Below, one piece after another: positions 24,271 through 32,243 of a stretch of 53,504 nucleotides of DNA. Position 1 is the first letter of the stretch, and every line of letters begins with the position of its first letter. The stretch is from Candidatus Zipacnadum vermilionense (GTDB lineage: Bacteria; Armatimonadota; Zipacnadia; Zipacnadales; Zipacnadaceae). The notes under the pieces were generated by a model. That model was not told the origin of the DNA. It made no database searches and saw nothing but the letters and a program-made list of their open reading frames with translations. The DNA is taken from positions 1 through 53,504 of the forward strand of contig JALGSV010000023.1 of NCBI GenBank assembly GCA_029821755.1, read 5' to 3'. The translations under genes and the position numbers were made by a program.

Positions 24271-24294
24271 CACAGGAGTGCAGTCCTGTGCCAC
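24271..24294 (-). repeat. REP-like hairpin, GTGG foot
   Basis: Stem CACAGG (24271-24276) with CCTGTG (24285-24290), 8-nt loop, foot CCAC at 24291-24294. Faces 24237-24260 in a BIME-like arrangement between rpmF and plsX. Confidence 0.75.
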
Positions 24295-24335
24295 TAGGCC
24301 CCGCTCCAGAGGTGTGGCGCCCAGGAATACTCGGT

Positions 24336-25370
24336 ATGGTAATCGCAGTTGATGCTATGGGAGGTGACCGGGGTCCGGAGGCGATCGTCGCCGGAGCCCT
24401 GGCGGCTGCCCCGCAGGTGGCGGGTGAGGTGATCCTGGTGGGACCGGCGGAACGGATCCCCGCGCTCCTGCCCACCGGCCGGGCGCTGCCCGGAAACCTG
24501 CGTGTGGTGGATGCCCCTCAGGTCATCGGCATGGGCGAGGACCCTGGGCGCGCGGTCCGCTCCAAACCCGATTCCTCGCTGGCGGTCTGCGTCAACCTGG
24601 TGCGCGATGGGGAGGCCGACGCGGCCGTTTCCGCGGGCAACTCCGGCGCTTTCATGTTTCTGGCGCAACTGCGCCTGCGCAAGGTCTCCGGCCTGCAACG
24701 CTCCGCCATCGCCGCGCCTTTCCCCGGCCTGGGTGGACAACGCATCCTCATCGACGCCGGCGCCAACATGGATTGCCGGCCCCTACACCTGGCGCAGTTT
24801 GGGCTGATGGGCAGCGTCTACGCAGAGCATGCTCTGGGTCGGCAGGACCCGCGGGTCGGTCTGCTTAACATCGGCGAGGAATCGAGCAAAGGCGACGAGC
24901 TGACCCGCACTGCCCACAAGCTGCTCAAGGCGGCGCCCGTCAATTTCATCGGCAACATCGAAGGTAACCACGTATTTGATGAGGGTGTGGACGTGATCGT
25001 GGCGGACGGCTTTGCCGGCAACGTGGTACTGAAGATAGCGGAGGGGATGGGGCAGTTCATCTTCTCCATGGTGCGCCAGGAATTCAAGCGCGACTGGCGC
25101 GCCCGGTTGGGCGGGATATTGGTCCGAGCGGGCTTGCGCCGCGTGCGGGCGCTGGGTGACTACGAGGCCTACGGCGGCGCCCTGCTGCTGGGGGTCAATG
25201 GCATCTGTGTCGTTTGCCACGGGCGGTCGAGCGCGCGCGCGTTGGAGAATGCGGTGTTGGTGGCCCAGCAGGCAGTGGCAGGACAGGTGCTGGACCATCT
25301 TGCCGAGGGTCTGGAGCGACTGGCCGCCGCGGTGGGCAGCGAGGAAGCTGTCATCGCCACGTCGGCGTAA
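24336..25370 (+). CDS. plsX: Phosphate acyltransferase PlsX
   Basis: 344 residues. Makes acyl-phosphate from acyl-ACP for phospholipid synthesis, at the membrane surface. Seen: IAVDAMGGDRGPEAIVAGAL, VSAGNSGAFMFLAQLRLRKVSG, ANMDCRPLHLAQFGLMGS, NIGEESSKGDELTRTA, FIGNIEGNHVFDEGVDVIVADGFAGNVVLK and GGALLLGVNG. ATG 24336 with AGGAA is the true start; the frame extends upstream through REP elements without homology. Confidence 0.96.
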   Translation: MVIAVDAMGGDRGPEAIVAGALAAAPQVAGEVILVGPAERIPALLPTGRALPGNLRVVDAPQVIGMGEDPGRAVRSKPDSSLAVCVNLVRDGEADAAVSAGNSGAFMFLAQLRLRKVSGLQRSAIAAPFPGLGGQRILIDAGANMDCRPLHLAQFGLMGSVYAEHALGRQDPRVGLLNIGEESSKGDELTRTAHKLLKAAPVNFIGNIEGNHVFDEGVDVIVADGFAGNVVLKIAEGMGQFIFSMVRQEFKRDWRARLGGILVRAGLRRVRALGDYEAYGGALLLGVNGICVVCHGRSSARALENAVLVAQQAVAGQVLDHLAEGLERLAAAVGSEEAVIATSA

Positions 25371-25383
25371 GAGAAAGACATCA

Positions 25384-26385
25384 ATGCACGGCGCAATCCT
25401 CACCGGCCTGGGCTCCTATGTCCCCGAGGCCACTATCACTAACCGCGATCTGGAACGGGTCGTTGACACTACCGACGAGTGGATCGTCTCCCACACAGGG
25501 ATGAGAGAGCGGCGGGTGGCCTCGCAGGAGCAGGCTACCTCCGATCTGGCCACCGCCGCGGCGCGCCGCGCCCTGGCCGATGCCGGACTCACCCCTGACG
25601 ATTTGGACCTCGTCATCTGCGCGACCATTACCGCCGACACCATGTTCCCGGGCGCCTCCAACCTCGTCCAGGCCAACTTGGGAGCCACCAAGTGCGCTGC
25701 CTTCGACCTGGTGAGCGGCTGTACCGGCTTCGTCTACGGCCTGGGGATGGCCTCGGCCTGTGTGCGCAGCGGCGACCACCGCAACGTGTTGGTCATCGCC
25801 GCCGACTGTCTTACCCGCATCACCAACTGGACCGACCGCGCCACCTGCGTTCTGTTCGGCGATGGGGCGGGGGCGGCAATCGTCTCCCCCGGCGAGGCGG
25901 ACAGCGGCATACTAGCGTACGAGCTGACCTCCATGGGTGAGGTCGGAGATTTGCTCACTATAGTGGGCGGCGGTTCCCGGCGCCCGCTGACGGCGGAGAT
26001 GCTGGCCCGCTATCAGGATCGCATTATCATGAACGGTACCGAGCTGTACAAACTAGCGGTGCGCCTGGTGCCGGAAGTGGCCGAGCGGGTGACGAAGAAG
26101 GCCGGCCTGACGTTGCACGACATCGACTTTGTTATCATGCACCAGGCCAACCAGCGCATCCTAGATGCGGCCGCCAAGCGGATGGACATCCCGGACGAGC
26201 GCGTGATCAGCATCCTGGAGAACTACGGCAACACCTCCGGCGCCTCCATACCCATGGCGCTGGACGTGGTTTACCGCCAGGGCCGCCTGGAACCGGGGCA
26301 CAACCTCTTGCTGGTGGGTTTCGGGGCCGGGTTCACGGTAGGCGGCACGGTAGTGCGATGGGCGAAGCCGCCGTATAAGGCCTAG
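25384..26385 (+). CDS. fabH: 3-oxoacyl-ACP synthase III (KAS III)
   Basis: 333 residues. Condenses acetyl-CoA (or branched acyl-CoA) with malonyl-ACP to start fatty acid synthesis. Catalytic triad visible: Cys113 in LVSGCTGFVYGL, His in IMHQANQRI, Asn in ENYGNTSGAS. The N-terminal motif TTDEWIVSHTGMRERR is typical. ATG 25384, 13 nt after plsX. The fab series is then interrupted by the acd-etf block before fabD. Confidence 0.97.
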   Translation: MHGAILTGLGSYVPEATITNRDLERVVDTTDEWIVSHTGMRERRVASQEQATSDLATAAARRALADAGLTPDDLDLVICATITADTMFPGASNLVQANLGATKCAAFDLVSGCTGFVYGLGMASACVRSGDHRNVLVIAADCLTRITNWTDRATCVLFGDGAGAAIVSPGEADSGILAYELTSMGEVGDLLTIVGGGSRRPLTAEMLARYQDRIIMNGTELYKLAVRLVPEVAERVTKKAGLTLHDIDFVIMHQANQRILDAAAKRMDIPDERVISILENYGNTSGASIPMALDVVYRQGRLEPGHNLLLVGFGAGFTVGGTVVRWAKPPYKA

Positions 26386-26388
26386 GCA

Positions 26389-26411
26389 GGAGGACAGGCT
26401 TTCCCGCCTGT
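26389..26411 (+). repeat. REP-like hairpin, GGAG foot
   Basis: GGAG (26389-26392), then ACAGGC (26394-26399) with GCCTGT (26406-26411). Opposite-orientation copy of 16640-16662. A further hairpin, GCATAGGCC against GGCCCATGC, lies at 26435-26456. Confidence 0.7.
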
Positions 26412-26466
26412 CCGTTCTTGTGACTCACGGGAACGCATAGGCCGGAAGGCCCATGCGCCGGTGGAG

Positions 26467-26491
26467 CGGGGCGGGCCTCGCCCCGCCCTAC
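26467..26491 (-). repeat. REP-like hairpin, GTAG foot
   Basis: C/G-rich stem GGGGCGGGC against GCCCCGCCC, foot CTAC at 26488-26491 (GTAG on the minus strand). Ends 10 nt before the GGAGG of the next gene. Confidence 0.65.
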
Positions 26492-26512
26492 AGACCACAC
26501 GGAGGAAACACC

Positions 26513-27664
26513 ATGGAATTCGCCTTCACCGAGGAACAGCAAGACATCTTTGCCGCGGTCGACGAGATCTGTGCGGAGGTGTTGGCGCCCCGGGCGGAGG
26601 AGGTAGACAAGGCGCAGGAGTGGCCGCAAGAGAACGTGGACCTCATGGCCCAGAGCGACCTGATGGGCCTGCCGGTGCCGGAGGAGTACGGCGGGATGGG
26701 CCTGGGCTTCCTGGATTGGGGTGTCATCGGGGAGAAGCTGTCGGGCGCCTGTACCACCACTGGGGCCATTTTCGGCGCGCACATGCTGGCCATCTACCCC
26801 CTGATGCTCTTCGGGACCGAGGAGCAGAAGCAGAAGTACCTCACCCCCCTGGCCCGCGGCGAGCAGGTCGGCGCTTTCGGTCTGACCGAGCCGAACGCGG
26901 GCTCGGATGCGGGCAACGTCCAGACCCGCGCGGTCCGCAAGGGTGACGAGTACCTCCTCAACGGCAGCAAGATCTTCATCACCAACGCCGGCCCGGCGGA
27001 GACCTACATCATCATCGCCAACCTCAACCCCGACACCGGCATGCGCGGCCTGACCGCCTTCATCGTGGAGAAGGGCTTCGAGGGCTTCGAGTTCGGCAAG
27101 AACGAGAAGAAGATGGCCTACAAGTCGCTGCCCAACCGCGAATTGATCTTCAATGACTGCCGGGTGCCCGCAGAGAACGTGCTGCACCGGGAGAGGGGCG
27201 GCTTCCGCGTAGCCATGCAGACGTTGGACGTGGGCCGCATCGGCATGGCCATCGGCGCGGTGGGCCTGGCTCAGGTGGCTTTCGACAAGGCGGTGGCCTA
27301 CTCCCAGACCCGCGTGCAGTTCAAGCGACCCATCTGCGAGTTCCAGATGGTACAGAAGATGATCGCGGACATGGCCGTGGACATTGCCGCCGGGCGCTGG
27401 CTGACCTACAACGCTGCTTGGCGCAAGGACCAGGGCCTGGACTTCGAGCAAGAAGCGGCTATGGCCAAGCTGTACACCTCCGAGATGGTGGGGCGGGTGA
27501 CCGACCACGCGGTGCAGATCCACGGCGGGTACGGTTACTGCGAGGAATACGGCGTCGAGCGCCTGTTCCGCGAGGCCAAGCTGTTCGAGATCGTGGAGGG
27601 GACGTCGGAGATTCAGCGGCTGGTCATCGCCAATAAGGTGCTGAAGAACGCGAGGAAGAAGTAG
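26513..27664 (+). CDS. Acyl-CoA dehydrogenase
   Basis: 383 residues, full-length ACAD fold. N-terminal helices (FTEEQQDIFAAVDEICAEV), FAD-binding strand GAFGLTEPNAGSD, ITNAGPAETYIIIANL, the C-terminal helical domain with QTRVQFKRPICEFQMVQKMIADMA and QIHGGYGYCEEYGVERLFREAK. The catalytic base is present as Glu362 in VEGTSEIQR. Electrons would pass to the Etf encoded downstream (etfB, etfA). ATG 26513 has GGAGGAAA. Its seat inside a fatty acid synthesis cluster leaves the direction of the reaction open. Confidence 0.94.
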   Translation: MEFAFTEEQQDIFAAVDEICAEVLAPRAEEVDKAQEWPQENVDLMAQSDLMGLPVPEEYGGMGLGFLDWGVIGEKLSGACTTTGAIFGAHMLAIYPLMLFGTEEQKQKYLTPLARGEQVGAFGLTEPNAGSDAGNVQTRAVRKGDEYLLNGSKIFITNAGPAETYIIIANLNPDTGMRGLTAFIVEKGFEGFEFGKNEKKMAYKSLPNRELIFNDCRVPAENVLHRERGGFRVAMQTLDVGRIGMAIGAVGLAQVAFDKAVAYSQTRVQFKRPICEFQMVQKMIADMAVDIAAGRWLTYNAAWRKDQGLDFEQEAAMAKLYTSEMVGRVTDHAVQIHGGYGYCEEYGVERLFREAKLFEIVEGTSEIQRLVIANKVLKNARKK

Positions 27665-27678
27665 AAGGGGGCGACAGG

Positions 27679-28608
27679 ATGCGCCAATTGGGGGAGATCC
27701 ACAAGGTGAAGGCCAGGGACATCTGGCCCGACGAGGAGAGCGACTTCACTCCCTGGCTTCACGACAATTTGCCCGAGCTTTCGGAGAAAATCGGCCTACA
27801 GCTTGACCCCGTGGGGCGCGAGGTCACCGTGGGTCGTTTCTCGGCGGACCTGGTCGCCAACGACCGTATTTCCGGGCGGCAGGTCATCATCGAAAACCAG
27901 TACGGCGAGAGCAACCACGATCATCTGGGGAAGGTCCTGACCTATGCGGCCGACCAGGACGCCGGGGTCATGATCTGGATTGCCGAGGAGTTCTGCGAAG
28001 AGCATCTTCAGGCGTTGGACTGGCTGAACCAGCGTACGGTTGGCGGGCTGGCGTTCTTCGCCATTCAGGTCGAGGTGTTTCAGATCGACGGGTCCGCTCC
28101 GGCCCCCCACTTCCAGGTCGTCGTGAAGCCGCGGGGGTGGCGCGGGGCCGAGGCGCCCCTGAGCGACAGGGAGAGGATGTACCAGACATTCTTCTCTCTC
28201 CTGCTGGAGGAGCTGAAGAGGGACCCGCCCGGATTCACGACGGCGGTCAAGCCCGGTGGCGCCAACTCGTTCTCGATCCCCGCAGGCAAGAAGGGCCTCT
28301 ATTGGCAGGCCTGGTTCAGCAAGGGGCAGGGGTTCGCCGTGCTGCTGCTCATCGATACTCTCGACGAGGACAAGAACAAGGCGATCTACGACACCTTGTA
28401 CGCCCAGCGGGAATCCATTGAGCAGAAACTGGAGGGTCTGGATGTCAAGTGGGAGAGGCGCGACGACGTGCAGTACTCCCTCGTCGCCGTCTACCGCAGC
28501 GGAGCCATCGACGATGGCCCCGAGGAACTGGCCGCCTTGCGGGACTGGGCCGTGGCAACCATGATCCGCTTCCGCGATGCCTTCTCCGACAGCATCTCAC
28601 AGCTATGA
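27679..28608 (+). CDS. DUF4268 protein with PD-(D/E)XK nuclease-like N-terminus
   Basis: 309 residues. Residues 1-140 resemble a PD-(D/E)XK nuclease core: FSADLVANDRISGRQVIIENQ (D then E-x-Q spacing) followed by HDHLGKVLTYAA. The C-terminal part (RERMYQTFFSLLLEELKRD, SIPAGKKGLYWQAWF, RESIEQKLEGLDVKWER) matches DUF4268, a domain often found in defence-linked or orphan restriction-like proteins. It starts 14 nt after acd and its TGA overlaps the etfB ATG (ATGA at 28605), so it is translated inside the acd-etf transcript. Its function here is unknown. Confidence 0.85.
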   Translation: MRQLGEIHKVKARDIWPDEESDFTPWLHDNLPELSEKIGLQLDPVGREVTVGRFSADLVANDRISGRQVIIENQYGESNHDHLGKVLTYAADQDAGVMIWIAEEFCEEHLQALDWLNQRTVGGLAFFAIQVEVFQIDGSAPAPHFQVVVKPRGWRGAEAPLSDRERMYQTFFSLLLEELKRDPPGFTTAVKPGGANSFSIPAGKKGLYWQAWFSKGQGFAVLLLIDTLDEDKNKAIYDTLYAQRESIEQKLEGLDVKWERRDDVQYSLVAVYRSGAIDDGPEELAALRDWAVATMIRFRDAFSDSISQL

Positions 28609-29387
28609 ACATCATCGTCTCCATCAAGCAAGTACCCGACACCACCGAGGTCCGCATCGACCCGGAGACGGGGACGCTGGTGCGGGAGGGCGTGCCGAGC
28701 ATCATCAACCCCTTCGACGAGAACGCCATCGAGGCGGCCCTTCAGCTTGTCGAGAAGCACGGCGGGAAGGTGACGGTGCTCACCATGGGCCCGCCGCAGG
28801 CCGAGCAGGCCCTGCGCGAGGCGATTGCCATGGGCGCGGATGAGGGGATTCTCGTCTGCGACCGCGCCTTCGCCGGCTCTGATACCCTGGCCACCTCCTA
28901 CACTTTGGCTCGGGCCGTGCGCAAGATCGGCGACTTCGACCTGATCCTGTGCGGCAAGCAGGCCTTCGACGGGGATACGGCCCAGGTGGGGCCGGGGCTG
29001 GCCGAGCACCTGGGCCTCCCGCAGGTCACCTATGCCATCGGCCTGGAGGTCGAGGGCAAGAAGCTGCAGGCCAAGCGCCTGCTCGAGGACCGCTACGAGA
29101 TGGTGGAGGCGCGCCTGCCGGCGCTGGTGACGGTGGTCAAGCAGATTAACGAGCCGCGCCATGCCGGACTGCGCGGGGTGATGAAGGCACGCAAGGCCGA
29201 GATCGTCAAGTGGACCGCCGCAGACCTGGAGGCGGACGTGACCCGCTGCGGCCTGAACGGCTCCCCCACCAATGTGCTGCGGGTCTTTGCCCCCTCCCGC
29301 CATACCAAGGGCGAGCGGATCGAGGGCGAGGCGTCGGAGGCTGCGGTGGAGTTGTACGAAAAGCTGCGGACGGCGCAGGTACTGTAG
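28605..29387 (+). CDS. etfB: Electron transfer flavoprotein beta subunit
   Basis: 260 residues. Partner of EtfA; carries AMP or, in bifurcating forms, FAD. Seen: IIVSIKQVPDTTEVRIDPETGTLVREGVPSIINPFDENAIEAAL, LTMGPPQAEQALREAIAMGADEGILV, CGKQAFDGDTAQVGPGLAEHLGLPQ and the recognition loop MKARKAEIVKW. ATG 28605 overlaps the stop of the DUF4268 gene. Three REP-like hairpins separate it from etfA. Confidence 0.96.
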   Translation: MNIIVSIKQVPDTTEVRIDPETGTLVREGVPSIINPFDENAIEAALQLVEKHGGKVTVLTMGPPQAEQALREAIAMGADEGILVCDRAFAGSDTLATSYTLARAVRKIGDFDLILCGKQAFDGDTAQVGPGLAEHLGLPQVTYAIGLEVEGKKLQAKRLLEDRYEMVEARLPALVTVVKQINEPRHAGLRGVMKARKAEIVKWTAADLEADVTRCGLNGSPTNVLRVFAPSRHTKGERIEGEASEAAVELYEKLRTAQVL

Positions 29388-29393
29388 GGCAGC

Positions 29394-29417
29394 GTGGGGC
29401 GGGCTTTCTAGCCCGCC
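29394..29417 (+). repeat. REP-like hairpin, GTGG foot
   Basis: GTGG (29394-29397), perfect 8-bp stem GGCGGGCT (29398-29405) with AGCCCGCC (29410-29417), loop TTCT. First of three elements in the etfB-etfA gap. Confidence 0.85.
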
Positions 29418-29441
29418 CTCCCATGGACATGCGGCTGTCCA

Positions 29442-29465
29442 GGCGGGCTAGAAAGCCCGCGCCAC
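29442..29465 (-). repeat. REP-like hairpin, GTGG foot, inverted copy
   Basis: Stem GGCGGGCT (29442-29449) with AGCCCGC (29454-29460), foot CCAC at 29462-29465. The same element as 29394-29417 in the other orientation, 24 nt apart: a BIME-like pair. Confidence 0.85.
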
Positions 29466-29475
29466 GCGGAGAGAG

Positions 29476-29498
29476 CACCGGCGAGACGCCGGTGCCAC
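29476..29498 (-). repeat. REP-like hairpin, GTGG foot
   Basis: Stem ACCGGCG (29477-29483) with CGCCGGT (29487-29493), loop AGA, foot CCAC at 29495-29498. Near-identical to 16580-16599. Confidence 0.8.
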
Positions 29499-29518
29499 CG
29501 TAGGAGGACGGTTTTCGG

Positions 29519-30727
29519 ATGAGCATATCGCTGGACAGAAATACATGCACCGGCTGCAAGTTGTGCCTAACTTCCTGCCCCTATGGGGCGATCGTGATGG
29601 TCGAGGGCAAGGCCCAGATCACCGAGGACTGCGTGCTGTGCGGAGCCTGCGTCGCCTCCTGCCCGGTCAGCGCCATCGTCATTGAGGTCATCCCCAAGGA
29701 GCACGTGGACCGCAGCCAATACCACGGCGTCTGGGTGGTTGGGGAGGTACAAGACGGGCACTTAGCCGGGGTGTCGCTGGAACTGCTCGGCAAGGGCCGG
29801 GAACTGGCCGACACCCTGGAGGTGCCGCTGAGCCTCGTACTCCTGGGCGAGTCGGTGGAGGGGCTGGCAACGATCGCCGGGGAGTACGGCGCGGACCGGG
29901 TCTACCTGGTGCAGCATCCGGTGCTGGCACACTACCGTACCGCTCCCTTCACTGACGTCATCTGCGGGGTTGTCAACCGCTACAAGCCGGAGATCGTTCT
30001 GTTCGGGGCCACGGCGATGGGGCGGGACCTGGCCTCGCGGATTGCGGCGCGGATTCAGGCGGGGCTGACCGCGGACTGTACCGGGCTCGACATCGACCCG
30101 GCGGAGCGCCTGTTGCTTCAGACCCGCCCGGCCTTCGGCGGCAACGTCATGGCCACCATCGTCTGCCGCCACGCTCGGCCGCAGATGTCGACCGTGCGGC
30201 CCAAGGTCATGACCAAGGCCGAGCCCCAGCCGGGACGGACCGCGGAGATCATCCCGGTGAGCGTGGATCTGGAGGAACGGCGGGCGCTGACCAAGATCCT
30301 GGAGGTTATCCGCGAGGAGACCGGGGCCCATGTGAACCTGGCCGAGGCCGACATCATCGTCTCGGGCGGGCGGGGCCTGGGCAAGCCCGAGAACTTCGCG
30401 CTGCTGCAAGAGCTGGCCGACGCCCTGGGCGGGGCGGTAGGCGCCTCCCGCGCGACCGTCGACGCCGGCTGGATTCCGGCCTACCACCAGGTGGGCCAGA
30501 CCGGCAAGACGGTCCACCCCAAGCTGTACCTCGCCTGCGGGATCTCCGGCGCCGTCCAGCACCTGGCGGGGATGTCCTCCTCCGACTGCATCGTGGCCAT
30601 CAACAAGGACCCCCATGCACCCATCTTCGACCTGGCGCACTTCGGCATCGTGGGCGACCTGTTCGAAGTCGTCCCGGCGCTGATCAAGACGATCAAACAG
30701 GCCTCCGGGCAGGATGACGGCGAATAA
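29519..30727 (+). CDS. etfA: Electron transfer flavoprotein alpha subunit with N-terminal ferredoxin domain
   Basis: 402 residues. Residues 1-55 are a two-[4Fe-4S] ferredoxin: C10, C13, C16, C20 and C38, C41, C44, C48. Then the EtfA N-domain and the FAD domain ending [28 protein letters not shown]. Fe-S-bearing EtfA subunits are known from clostridial enoyl/caffeyl-CoA reductase complexes and related bifurcating Etf. The extra clusters could pass electrons to or from ferredoxin. ATG 29519 follows AGGAGGACGG. Confidence 0.95.
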   Translation: MSISLDRNTCTGCKLCLTSCPYGAIVMVEGKAQITEDCVLCGACVASCPVSAIVIEVIPKEHVDRSQYHGVWVVGEVQDGHLAGVSLELLGKGRELADTLEVPLSLVLLGESVEGLATIAGEYGADRVYLVQHPVLAHYRTAPFTDVICGVVNRYKPEIVLFGATAMGRDLASRIAARIQAGLTADCTGLDIDPAERLLLQTRPAFGGNVMATIVCRHARPQMSTVRPKVMTKAEPQPGRTAEIIPVSVDLEERRALTKILEVIREETGAHVNLAEADIIVSGGRGLGKPENFALLQELADALGGAVGASRATVDAGWIPAYHQVGQTGKTVHPKLYLACGISGAVQHLAGMSSSDCIVAINKDPHAPIFDLAHFGIVGDLFEVVPALIKTIKQASGQDDGE

Positions 30728-30729
30728 CC

Positions 30730-31146
30730 ATGGGCGTTACCTTGCGAGCGGGTCAAGAGTCGGATCTTCCGGTAATCGAGGCCGTAGCGCAGCGCGAGCA
30801 GTTGGACAACCGCGAGGCGCGGCCGGAGGAGTACGTGGTGGCCGAGGCCGACGGCGTGCTGATCGGCTTCGGGCGGCTCCTGGAGCACCCCGATGCTTGG
30901 GAGATCGCTTGCATGTACGTGGAGCCGGGCAAGCGGCGCAGGCGGATCGGTACGCAGATCGTGGAGGCGCTTCTGGCGCTCACTGACGCGGAGAGGCCGG
31001 TCTACGCGGTAGCTGGCGTGCCCGATTTCTTTACCGCCCTGGGCTTCGCTCCGGCAGAGGATATGCCGGCCTCGATCAAGACCAAGGCGGATTACTGCCG
31101 GCGAAGCTTCGATGACGTGTGTGTAGTGATGAGGCTGGAGGGGTAG
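30730..31146 (+). CDS. GNAT-family N-acetyltransferase
   Basis: 138 residues. The GNAT fold is seen as [15 protein letters not shown], the acetyl-CoA loop [22 protein letters not shown] (R/Q-x-x-G-x-G/A variant) and [12 protein letters not shown]. It resembles the short N-acetylglutamate-synthase-like acetyltransferases, but the substrate cannot be told. It is 2 nt after etfA and so cotranscribed. Confidence 0.88.
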   Translation: MGVTLRAGQESDLPVIEAVAQREQLDNREARPEEYVVAEADGVLIGFGRLLEHPDAWEIACMYVEPGKRRRRIGTQIVEALLALTDAERPVYAVAGVPDFFTALGFAPAEDMPASIKTKADYCRRSFDDVCVVMRLEG

Positions 31147-31197
31147 CCCCGCGGGGATAGCGCAAGCCTCCAAGCCTGCGTTCCCCCAACGACCGGA

Positions 31198-31221
31198 CAC
31201 AGGCCTGGAAGCTTGTGCTAC
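31198..31221 (-). repeat. REP-like hairpin, GTAG foot
   Basis: Stem CACAGGC (31198-31204) with GCTTGTG (31211-31217), foot CTAC at 31218-31221. Related to the 2441 element. A second CGCAAGC/GCCTGCG hairpin lies at about 31162-31181. Ends 9 nt before fabD. Confidence 0.75.
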
Positions 31222-31230
31222 CCAGACGAC

Positions 31231-32160
31231 ATGAACATTGCCTTCCTCTTTCCCGGACAGGGGTCGCAATTTGTGGGGATGGCCGCGGACCTGGCGGAGG
31301 TCTATCCACGGGTGGCCGAGACGCTGGCGCAGGCCGATGAGATGCTGGGCCTGGGGTTGTCGGCGCTGATGCGGGAGGGGCCGGCGGAGGCGCTGACTGC
31401 CACCGAGGTCGCCCAGCCGGCGCTGCTGGTGCACAGCCTCGGAATCAGCCGCGTCCTGGGCCAGGCCGGAGTGGCGCCGATGATGGTGGCTGGGCACTCG
31501 CTGGGCGAGTATTCCGCGCTGGTGGCGGCGGGGGTGGTGGGTTTTCCCGCGGCGCTACGGCTGGTGCGCGAGCGGGGCCTGACCATGGCCGCAGCGGGTG
31601 CCGAAACCGGCGGGACCATGTCGGCAATCCTCGGCCTGGACGACGCCGCGGTGGAGCAAACGGTGACCGAGGCGGCGCAGGTAGGAACTGTCGTGGTGGC
31701 GAACTATAACAGCCCCGGCCAAGTGGTCATCTCTGGGGAGGTCCCGGCGGTACGGCGAGCCGAGGAGCTGGCCAAGGCCGCCGGTGCGCGGGGGGCCCTG
31801 CCGCTCAAGGTTAGCGGCGCCTTCCACTCTCCGCTCATGGCGCCGGTCGCCGAGCGTCTGCAGGCGGCCCTGGAACAGGTGCCTCTAGAGCAGGCGTCTG
31901 TGCCGCTGGTCAGCAACATAGACGCCCAGCCGCGCACAGGCGCCGACGAGATTCGGGCGGCCCTGATGTGCCAGATCACCGGTAGCGTCCGCTGGGCCGA
32001 CAGCATCCGGCGGATGGTGGCGGAGGGCGTTGAGCTCTTTGTCGAGGTCGGGCCCGGCGAGGTTCTGACCAAGCTGATGAAGCGCATTGCGCCGGAGGCG
32101 GAGGCGATCAGTACCTCTACGGTGGAGGGCGTGCAGCAGGCGCTGAAGCGGCTGCTGTAG
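31231..32160 (+). CDS. fabD: Malonyl-CoA:ACP transacylase
   Basis: 309 residues. Loads malonate onto ACP. Seen: [13 protein letters not shown], the nucleophile Ser90 in [15 protein letters not shown], the Arg region [10 protein letters not shown], the catalytic His in SGAFHSPLM, and [19 protein letters not shown] 31231 follows a REP-like element. The TAG stop is part of a GTAG that forms the foot of the next REP-like hairpin. Confidence 0.97.
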   Translation: MNIAFLFPGQGSQFVGMAADLAEVYPRVAETLAQADEMLGLGLSALMREGPAEALTATEVAQPALLVHSLGISRVLGQAGVAPMMVAGHSLGEYSALVAAGVVGFPAALRLVRERGLTMAAAGAETGGTMSAILGLDDAAVEQTVTEAAQVGTVVVANYNSPGQVVISGEVPAVRRAEELAKAAGARGALPLKVSGAFHSPLMAPVAERLQAALEQVPLEQASVPLVSNIDAQPRTGADEIRAALMCQITGSVRWADSIRRMVAEGVELFVEVGPGEVLTKLMKRIAPEAEAISTSTVEGVQQALKRLL

Positions 32161-32182
32161 GGCGGGCCCTATGTGGCCCGCC
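32157..32182 (+). repeat. REP-like hairpin, GTAG foot at fabD stop
   Basis: GTAG (32157-32160, containing the fabD stop), then the perfect stem GGCGGGCC (32161-32168) with GGCCCGCC (32175-32182). Forms an inverted pair with 32197-32222. Confidence 0.8.
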
Positions 32183-32196
32183 GTCTCCGGCGAGCG

Positions 32197-32222
32197 GCGG
32201 GGGGACGTAGCCCCCGCCCTAC
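32197..32222 (-). repeat. REP-like hairpin, GTAG foot
   Basis: Stem GGCGGGGGG with GCCCCCGCC around loop ACGTA; foot CTAC at 32219-32222. Shares the core with 20127-20153, where the foot is GGAG. Confidence 0.75.
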
Positions 32223-32243
32223 ACGGGATAGGGAGGACCCAAC

